Assembly: GCA_036250195.1 (NCBI GenBank)
Contig: JAVHZZ010000003.1
Coordinates: forward strand, 341,725,875 to 341,789,874
Length of the DNA: 64,000 bases
From: Mixophyes australis
Taxonomy: Eukaryota > Chordata > Amphibia > Anura > Limnodynastidae
Direction of reading: 5' to 3'
The notes beneath the pieces were generated by a model. It searched no databases. It was not told the origin of the DNA and was given only the letters and a program-made list of their open reading frames with translations. Within the stretch, counting starts at the first letter, position 1. Each line of letters begins with the position of its first letter. Position numbers and translations under genes: made by a program. Positions 56,809-64,000 of the stretch are shown here, piece by piece.

Positions 56809-58949
56809 GCACATTCGCAGTATGGAAATGCATATCTTATGCAATAAAAACAGACGTACGTCCTACTCCAAATGAGCCCCATAGTGGTAATGCCCATTTA
56901 CTGTGAACTTCTGATCACAGGATGGGAATTGGCAACACAAATGCCAGTTTGAATTAGCAGAGTTATTTTTAAAATCAATGACAACTGCTGTGTTGCTAGC
57001 TTCACTATATTCTACAAAATTATTTTCCTCTTTAGAACTCCCATTCTTTGAAAATGTAATTTGTGCAAAGTATTTTGTATGCTTAGTTTAACTTTATGAA
57101 TTCATGTGCACTTCAAGATTGGCTCTGATTTTTGTATATACCAGACTGCTCCAGTACTAGAATTTAAGTGAATTGTGATAATTAAGAAAAAACATTTTTT
57201 AACTAAGGAATTATTAATACACACAAAGAGATAAAACCCTTTTGCATACTATTTAACCACTTCATGAGGGGTAGTCAGGGGTAGTTAAACTATTTCATGA
57301 TCTAAGAAATGTTCATATATCTAGTGTTTTTATTATTTTTTGGAATATCGCTATTTATTTATTTTTATAGTAACCAAAATAAATATTTTATTATTTTTCC
57401 CGAAAGTCATAAAGCTTTCCTTTGCTAGCATATTGGAATTGATATATACTTTTTTTTTTATTGTATAGGGGAAAATAGGCAAACTTAAGTAAAATATAGC
57501 TTTCAAAATCCCGCTTTTTGTAACATTTACTGAATTAGTGCTACTCCATTAATTTAAATAAAATTGAATCAGCTAGCTCTTCTGTGTACAGGGACAGCTA
57601 TTATGTGTAAAGGAATAAGATGGCTGTAAAAACAAGCCATATATTTATTTCTTTTTTCTATTGTTTTCATTATTTATTTTATTATTCTTATTCTTAACTG
57701 GATTATTAGCCTGCGCTAAAGGATTTCAAAATTATTTAGTTTAGTGGCTTCTACTAGATACAGTTTACTTAATTAATCTGTGTATGCAGGTAGGGAAGAT
57801 ATGATACAGGGATCTCTTGCATTACCCTTGGATGGCTATATGGTGGAGGAAGATTCTGCTTTTTCTAATTTTTACATAGTTTTTGCACTTTAGTTTACCT
57901 AAAAATATAATCAGAAGAGCTTGGCCAGGCTCTATAAATTTAACATTGTCAAGTTGATTCGCAATCTTCAAAAAGACATGGCGGGATAGGAACATTTAAA
58001 TCTATCTTATTTAGTCCTCTTGAAAACAGTATGCTTCCCTAAATTACTTCATTTACTACAATAATTTCCTATCTTATTGATTGGTATAGATGTTAAAAAT
58101 ATTAACATTTTATTTTGTACCTTTATATGGGGAAGGGGAGACACCCTTTTATTTATTTTGTGAAATAGCAACAGTCAATGGCTATGTAAGGTTTTAAGTA
58201 TCCAAATATACCTCACTATAGTCATGTAGCACACTTGAGATATTTGAGAGAATCAAAGAACCTAAACAAACCTGGTATTGGATGAAAGTTACACCAGAAC
58301 CATTAATAATCTGAAGATAGCTACAGGTGTTATAATGTAAAAAATAAAGTATATGTACAGGATTAAAAAGAAAAGCTTACATTTATTTTTTGAGAAATCC
58401 CCTACTAATGAAAGAAAAGACTCACAACGCTATCTAGTAGTCTACATAAAATAGGCGCATACCTTAATAAAAACAACATTAATTTAGCATATAAAATTAA
58501 AACAATAAAGCATCCTAGACAGAAAAATGACAGGTTCAAAAAAACATTATCAGTCAAACAGTGCTTACTGAAAGGCTTACACCAGTAATTTAGCAACAAT
58601 ATATGGCTGCTGTCCATTCACAATTCTAAACTGCTGGCTGGCTGGCTTCAGAAATTAGTCACTCATATGACTTTCTTTTACAGCATCATTACCTTATAGA
58701 CTGTCCACTCATAAAATTAATCACTTAAGCCCTTCTGAGAGCTATCTCTGTGAGTGATACTTGATTTGAGTTCTCACGTCTATAATAGATGGAGTATGCA
58801 CCTTTGAAATTCCAAAATCTGGATACAGATCCAAATAATTTATAAACAGAAGCAAGCATGAAATCCACAGTTAGTCTTTGACTAGATTCCTTCATAAATT
58901 TATACTATAAGCAGATGGCAATAATAAACATCTTTAGAGAAAGCGCCAA
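56809..58949. other. No gene recognised
   Basis: Long AT-rich stretch without repeats with visible ends. The 70-codon minus-strand frame at 58405-58617 is hydrophobic and of AT-rich chance type. Confidence 0.5.
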
Positions 58950-59371
58950 TCTTACCGGATCCACTTTGGGGGCCCCCAGATAGTTAATCCCCCAGCTTTA
59001 GCAAGGAATTAGTCACCAAGATAGGGTTCAATGATCTCTCTCATACAGTAGCACTCCCACAGCTGTTTCAATCAATTGTTGAAAATACACTGAATGAACT
59101 CACGGTACTGATCAGGAATAGCTGTATAAAATCCCAAAGACAGAGGGAGACTTTTAGTAATTAAATTCCCAGATGATTTTCCCCTTTTTTAGAGGAAGCA
59201 AACAGTGCTTTAGTTCTGTTTTTCTAACAAATCCGGTGTAGATACACAACGCTATACAGTTTATTAAGATGCAGCATTAGTTAGGCAATATTATGTCCTT
59301 GATCCTTTTCAAGTATTAAATTCTGAACATAGGGCAAAATAACATGATAAGAACCTCCGGTTTAGTTAAAA

Positions 59372-59421
59372 GCAACCTCTACATATTTCTCTGCCTTCTA
59401 TTCTAATGGAGATTTCATCAG
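59372..59421 (-). ncRNA. Hammerhead-like core in second Penelope-like remnant
   Basis: Minus strand reads CTGATGA (59421-59415), AATCTCC, a loop, GGCAGA, GAAATATGTAGAGG. CTGATGA is an exact first core strand; TCTCC can pair with GG(C)AGA as an imperfect stem II, followed by GAAA. It lies about 320 bp after the ORF remnant, matching the spacing in the other element. Confidence 0.4.
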
Positions 59422-59739
59422 ATGGTAGTGCTTCACACAATTACCTCTTGATATTTAAGTAAGAATGAACCAATTAAAATAATTCTAACTAATTGTCTCA
59501 GTTAGTCACCACCTGTTAATCAAAGTATGTTCATAAATTTTATTATTACCTTATAATCCATATTTACTTAGTATTTCTTATTTCTTAAAATCTGTTGAAT
59601 ATATTGAATCTTACTATAAATATTCCAAACAAAGCTCAAAAATACTAATCAACATAAACATTAAATTATACTGATCTCATTAACATTAATTAAATAAATC
59701 TTAAATCTCATTTTGAACCATATTGTATCTAATCATTTA

Positions 59740-60830
59740 GTTTTGGAAAAATACTTTAAATATATACATAAATAATAAAATAAAAATATAATAAAATGAA
59801 TAAACATTCAAAAGACCACATACATTATGAATAAATAGACCTTGGGGGGCTAACGATTTTAACATAAAGATCCGGAAAGCTCCATGCCTACATAATATTC
59901 TGTATCTATCCCCTCTTCTTTGTGTTAGTTTAGTTTGTTCAATTGTTCTTATTTTTAAAGAGTCTAAGCTTGCCAAAGCACACTTCATAATATGTTTTGA
60001 TAGATTGTGTAGCTTATTCTTATTCTGTATCTTACGCCTTTGTTCAATGAACCTTAAACACAATTGTCGCAATTTTTTTTAAAAAATCCCTACTTTCGTA
60101 GTTTTCTTTGGTTACATGAGCTCTAAAATGGGTACTTCTATGCACAGTATGAACACATGCTAAAAATCTATTTTTTTCACACTTGAGCAAACCCTTTGAC
60201 CAATTTGTCAACCAACCTACATTGATTTGTTCACTCATGTTATTTGTGGCTTCTTGTATTCTTACAAAATGGCTAGGTGCTAGTTTGTTCAACAAATTAA
60301 CCGACTTCCTGAAAATGATTTCAGTTTTTTCAGTCAAAAAAGGAGTTAAGCTTTCATCCAGCTTTAGTAGTTCGAAAAAAATGTCAATAATATTTCTATT
60401 TTGTTTGGAATAAAGATTGTACTGTGATATAAATGCTAAAGACATATTTCTATATCTACTTTTGGATATATTTTATTTATCTGATTCCTCATTAATAGTG
60501 ATATGATTTTGAAAATCCTTAAATATATTTTACATTTTATTTACTTTCTTTTAATGTACTATTTTTTTGTATAACAAAAGAGATTATATATCTTTACCCA
60601 GCGATCATTCTATAGCTGTATTTAGATGGTCTTCTGGGTAACCCTGCCTCAAGAAGGATTTCTTCATTTGTAAAACCTGTCTGTTAAAGGACTCCACAGT
60701 GGCCCAATTTCTCCTTAGCCTGAGAAACTGTCCCTTAGGGATATTCCCTTTCCAGACTTCTAGGTGAATACTTTTGAAGTCTAGATAAGTATTGGGATTG
60801 ACTTTTTTTGTGTATAGGTTTTCGTGTATA
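59740..60830 (-). pseudogene. Penelope-like RT linker and endonuclease remnant
   Basis: From the right: YTKKVNPNTYLDFKSIH, then GNIPKGQFLRLRRNW and MKKSFLRQGYPEDHL, the conserved segment after the RT catalytic box (compare IPSGQFRRLKRN in the 31.3 kb element). Then come SLAFISQYNLYSKQ, KTEIIFRKSVNLLNKLAPSHF and a KCEKNRFLAC cysteine pair; then IEQRRKIQNKNKLHNLSKH and RRGDRYRILCR...SLAPQGL, the endonuclease C-terminal pattern. The VIY...YIG core between them is not visible, so a deletion is likely. Several frameshifts. Confidence 0.75.
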
Positions 60831-60930
60831 TAGCCCCATCAATCCCTTATGAACTAAGCCTAAAGGCTTTCCATCATCTTCATGACCAAGAAGTCCCAAT
60901 GCATATACTAGATAATTATTTTAATGTCTG

Positions 60931-63317
60931 TTAAGAACACCTGGCACATTCCAAGACATAAATACAAATTAAACCCATACAAATATATTTAGCTGGGAAT
61001 CCAGAGTTCCAACACGACATAGTGAATCATGCCTTTGTTGTATGGGAAGCAGATGGCTTGCGGACAGAGGGTCAACTAGGAATCCTCTTAGATATATTCA
61101 GGTGAAAATATCTGTAGACTAGCTTTTCTCCGGGCCCAACACTATGGTAAAAATATCATAGCTTTCTTCTCTGGGCTGAATTTACTCAATAGCTAACACA
61201 CTTTCCTGAATTGAAAGTATATACAGTACTCAAAACTTTGAATACATTTATTAAGCTACTTCCTGCAACCACATATGTGAAAATGTTTCTTAATATTTTT
61301 CACAGGGGATATCTGTCATCCAGACATATAATTTGTCTTTTCTGAGTTGTTTTACTGTTTTTCGACTTGTCCTACCATAAAGTCTTTCTGGATCCCGGTG
61401 TGGAGATTTGCAAAAACAGAATAGGTAATTTAACTATCGTTTACACCTGGATAATGCAATAACTTCTAAAGGAAGCAAAAATAAAATAATCAACAGCAGC
61501 TAGAAAATGTATTCTCCACAAGACAATCCAGGGATCTTCCTCATCCCTAAAATTCAGCTGTTTAAAAAAAAATGTTGTTCATTATGAGAATGGACTGGTT
61601 GGAGGCATCTCTTGCAAAAAGGGAAATATACCCAAACATTTTTCGAAACTTGGGAAAGCTATATTAATATATTATAGGTTCCTTAAAAGAACATGTGCAG
61701 AGGTACTTCCATCAAACCATTTGGTATGAAATTATGGTATTTCTACAAGACCTTACAGTCTACATATGATATTTTTTGGTCTTGGTCTCACTGTGACTTA
61801 AAGTATGACCTATAGAATTACTAAACATTGCTGCATTACAACCGGTGTGAACACTACCCTCCAATGCATAGAAAATAATACAATTGACACAAAGTCGAGG
61901 TCTCAATGGTCTTTATTGAAAATTATTTATCATATATTATGAGAAATATTGCTGTGTTCTAGTATATTTCCTATAAGGAATATACACTGAGCTCGAAATA
62001 ACACCAAATATTGTTTCAACAAAAGAATTTCAAGAGATTGGGATATGTGGACTGAGCAGCAAACAAATGGTTGACTGCCTATCTGTGACACCAGACACCT
62101 CAGAATGAACCATCAAAGCTAGGTGACATAAAGTTGGCCTCTGAAACATAAATTAAAATAAATTAACCCCTTATTTGCTTACACTTAATGATTGGCTAGA
62201 AACTGTTATAAAAAGCAACTTTAGGTTTATGATCACATTAATATATTACTTTACTAATTGCTAATTATCCTGATTATGCAAAATCATGACGGATAGGAAC
62301 AAGGTAGTCCTCCAACACTGACATGTTGTGTGTAATGAGATATATAATATAATAAAATCTTACAAACCGAATTAGTATAAATCAATACTTAATGGCTTGC
62401 TCGTTGCCAGCACACAACAGGGTATATAAGGTATGTTTTGTCCACATTATATTGGTCTAAAAAAGCTGAACAATAATTTTCACTTATTTTCACTGTTTTT
62501 CATTCTCATTGAGTGCTGTTTTTGGACTTCTAATTTTATTCTCAAACTTAGGATAATTTGCACAGGAACATACTTTGATTCATGGAATTCCAATCTCAAT
62601 ATATTACTGAAAAAAATATTGTTTATCTCTTTTTTTTAACTCAGGGATACTGTGGTTTATTTAGCTAGCATTATAAAAGATCTGCTGTTATTAGATCCAG
62701 TTAATGAGGTCTCATATTCCATTTTTGCCAAGGTATTGCAGATTTAAGCAGCCACTGTGTAGCTGTTTTCATACAAAAAAATACATAAATAAGATACTAA
62801 CATAATGTACCATTATCATTATTTACTGATTTAGATAATAAAATGTTGTAGATTAGACAAAATAAAGATACAGTCTACCTAATGTGTAGAGATTATGCAG
62901 CACAATTATTGCTTTATATACCAATTAAAACAACAGATGGCATTACCACTGTACTGGCTATTTCACCAGGGCATCCATACAAACAAGGCTGATTTTCAAT
63001 CTAAAGCATGCTTTCTATTTAGTAGTAACATAAACTTGCCTTTTTCTGTTTCCGGACATGAGTATAAATACCTGAATTCGATATATCTGATGCCTTTGTG
63101 TTGGCTTCACAAAATAGGCACTTGTTAAAATATAAAAATAGCAAATATACAGAATGCTCTATGCAGATATGTAACATACAATACAAAATATTAATTTAAA
63201 ATAAACAGCTAGAATTTAACAAATACAAGTAATAGTCTGTATTTTGTTGTTCCTTGATTTTAGAAGAAAAATACCAAGAGCGTTTATTTTTGTTTATGAC
63301 ATTTATGCTGCCTCAAC
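60931..63317. other. No gene recognised
   Basis: AT-rich non-coding; no repeat with clear ends, no credible frame. Confidence 0.5.
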
Positions 63318-63323
63318 TTTATT
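63318..63323 (-). promoter_or_regulatory. Possible polyadenylation signal
   Basis: AATAAA on the minus strand within ATTAAATAAAG, about 205 bases after the stop codon of the candidate exon at 63527-63755. The hexamer is common in AT-rich DNA, so support is only positional. Confidence 0.3.
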
Positions 63324-63526
63324 TAATGAAAGAAATATGTTACTGTTTTTAATAGCAAACCATTTTATGATTTCAATAAAATAGCTGAGTACACTGTATA
63401 TGGTATGTTTTGCACTTTCTAATCTTGAATATAAAGTCACTGGCTGCCTAAGAGATGTTAATCGATGCTCAGAAGTCTGTCCTCTGTTGAGTCTTTTGCG
63501 GCAACTAAGTTGAAAAGATGAGAAAA

Positions 63527-63755
63527 TTATTTCATGGTTAGAAATATCTTTTGGTTTACAAAAGAGCTGATGGTGTACAAAAACTGTATATCTGAGTGTT
63601 CCACAGCCACCTTTATCAATGAATCATATTTGTATTTGGTACCAAAAAGGTCATTAGTCTGCAAGAAGACAAGAATGCCTTCCAGACTTTCATTTCTTGG
63701 CATGACATAAGCTTTCACTTTGTCAGATTTGGCCTTTACTGAGAGACTTGACCTA
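63527..63755 (-). CDS. Candidate terminal coding exon of a host gene, partial
   Basis: On the minus strand, CTGCCTGTTTTCCAG (ending 63756) is a good 3' splice acceptor with a pyrimidine tract. It is followed by 76 open codons, including the TAA stop (63529-63527), after one base completing a split codon. The peptide (starting RSSLSVKAKSDKVKAYV, ending VNQKIFLTMK) has mixed, non-repetitive composition and is not a translation of any repeat seen here. I do not recognise the family. An in-frame ATG at 63775 lies in what would be the intron, so a stand-alone gene is less likely. If real, the gene runs leftwards from beyond the right window edge. Confidence 0.35.
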
Positions 63756-64000
63756 CTGGAAAACAGGCAGTTCAATCAGTACGTCGCACAGGAACAATTG
63801 ATGGACAGGTGTGCAAGTGTCCCATGGCATTTTGTTACAGTTCAGTTTAACTGTGATAGCATAAATACTGTTAAAATATAATTTTAGATTGTTTATATAC
63901 GAAAAATATGAATATAAGAATTATATATTGCTAGAAAGCGAGTGCTGTGAGAGAGTGTGACATGAGTAGGGTTGCTTAAAAAGCGGTTATATCAGCAAAG

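Larger units (their letters stand above)
58950..60930 (-). mobile_element. Second Penelope-like element, old fragment
   Basis: Minus-strand remnants in the right order: RT-to-linker region (60830-60600), linker and zinc-knuckle region (60445-60060), endonuclease C-terminus (60040-59740), then a 3' UTR with a hammerhead-like motif (59421-59372), as in the element at 27.6-32.9 kb. It is far more diverged than that copy and a different subfamily. The catalytic RT part and the 5' end are missing; the lower boundary (about 58950) is a guess. Confidence 0.7.

Overview
The window looks like vertebrate, most probably amphibian (anuran), non-coding DNA. It is AT-rich, has no operon-like gene packing, and carries many (TA)n arrays and a dense mixture of transposon families. 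That mixture includes a Penelope-like element, Ty3/gypsy chromovirus, L2-like LINE, tRNA-derived SINE, hAT, PIF/Harbinger-type MITEs, Tc1/mariner and Helitron. The anuran call is an inference from how familiar these repeat families are in frog sequence; no species marker is present.

Host genes: none is complete. The best host-coding candidate lies at the right edge on the minus strand. It is a short open exon (63755 to 63527) with a plausible 3' splice site before it and an AATAAA about 200 bases after its stop, so it could be the last exon of a gene that continues beyond the window. Everything to its left would then be intergenic.

Layout. 0.4-10.8 kb: SINE, Harbinger-type MITE, a solo LTR with a perfect 5-bp target duplication, a 186-bp near-perfect palindrome, a minisatellite, and a Helitron with an internal tandem duplication that ends in a (TA)n tract. 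12-25.8 kb: a hAT-like foldback, an AT-rich inverted-repeat element, a decayed chromovirus pol on the minus strand (RT with YLDD, integrase, chromodomain), an isolated LTR, a large MITE, and a Tc1 element rearranged into an inverted repeat and joined to a LINE 3' end. 26-33 kb: an L2-like LINE fragment, a 154-bp tandem repeat, then a nearly complete Penelope-like retroelement of about 5.3 kb. Its 3' end, including the GIY-YIG endonuclease, is repeated at the 5' end (pseudo-LTR). 33-47 kb: four related 300-bp MITEs begin here (the fourth is at 53.4 kb), followed by a hAT element with a minisatellite core and perfect 8-bp target duplication, two abutting MITEs, a minus-strand LINE endonuclease/RT fragment and a Harbinger-type MITE. 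47.9-49.8 kb: a MITE split by a 1-kb insert flanked by 156-bp direct repeats. 51-57 kb: LINE 3' ends, one only 41 bp long with its target duplication, and a SINE with pol III boxes. 59-61 kb: a second, older Penelope-like remnant on the minus strand.

The most interesting thread is the Penelope-like elements. Both pseudo-LTRs of the 27.6-32.9 kb copy, the 48.5 kb insert and the 59.4 kb remnant each carry a hammerhead-ribozyme-like core at a comparable place. The rest of the window is mainly a record of how small elements are copied, truncated and folded back on themselves.
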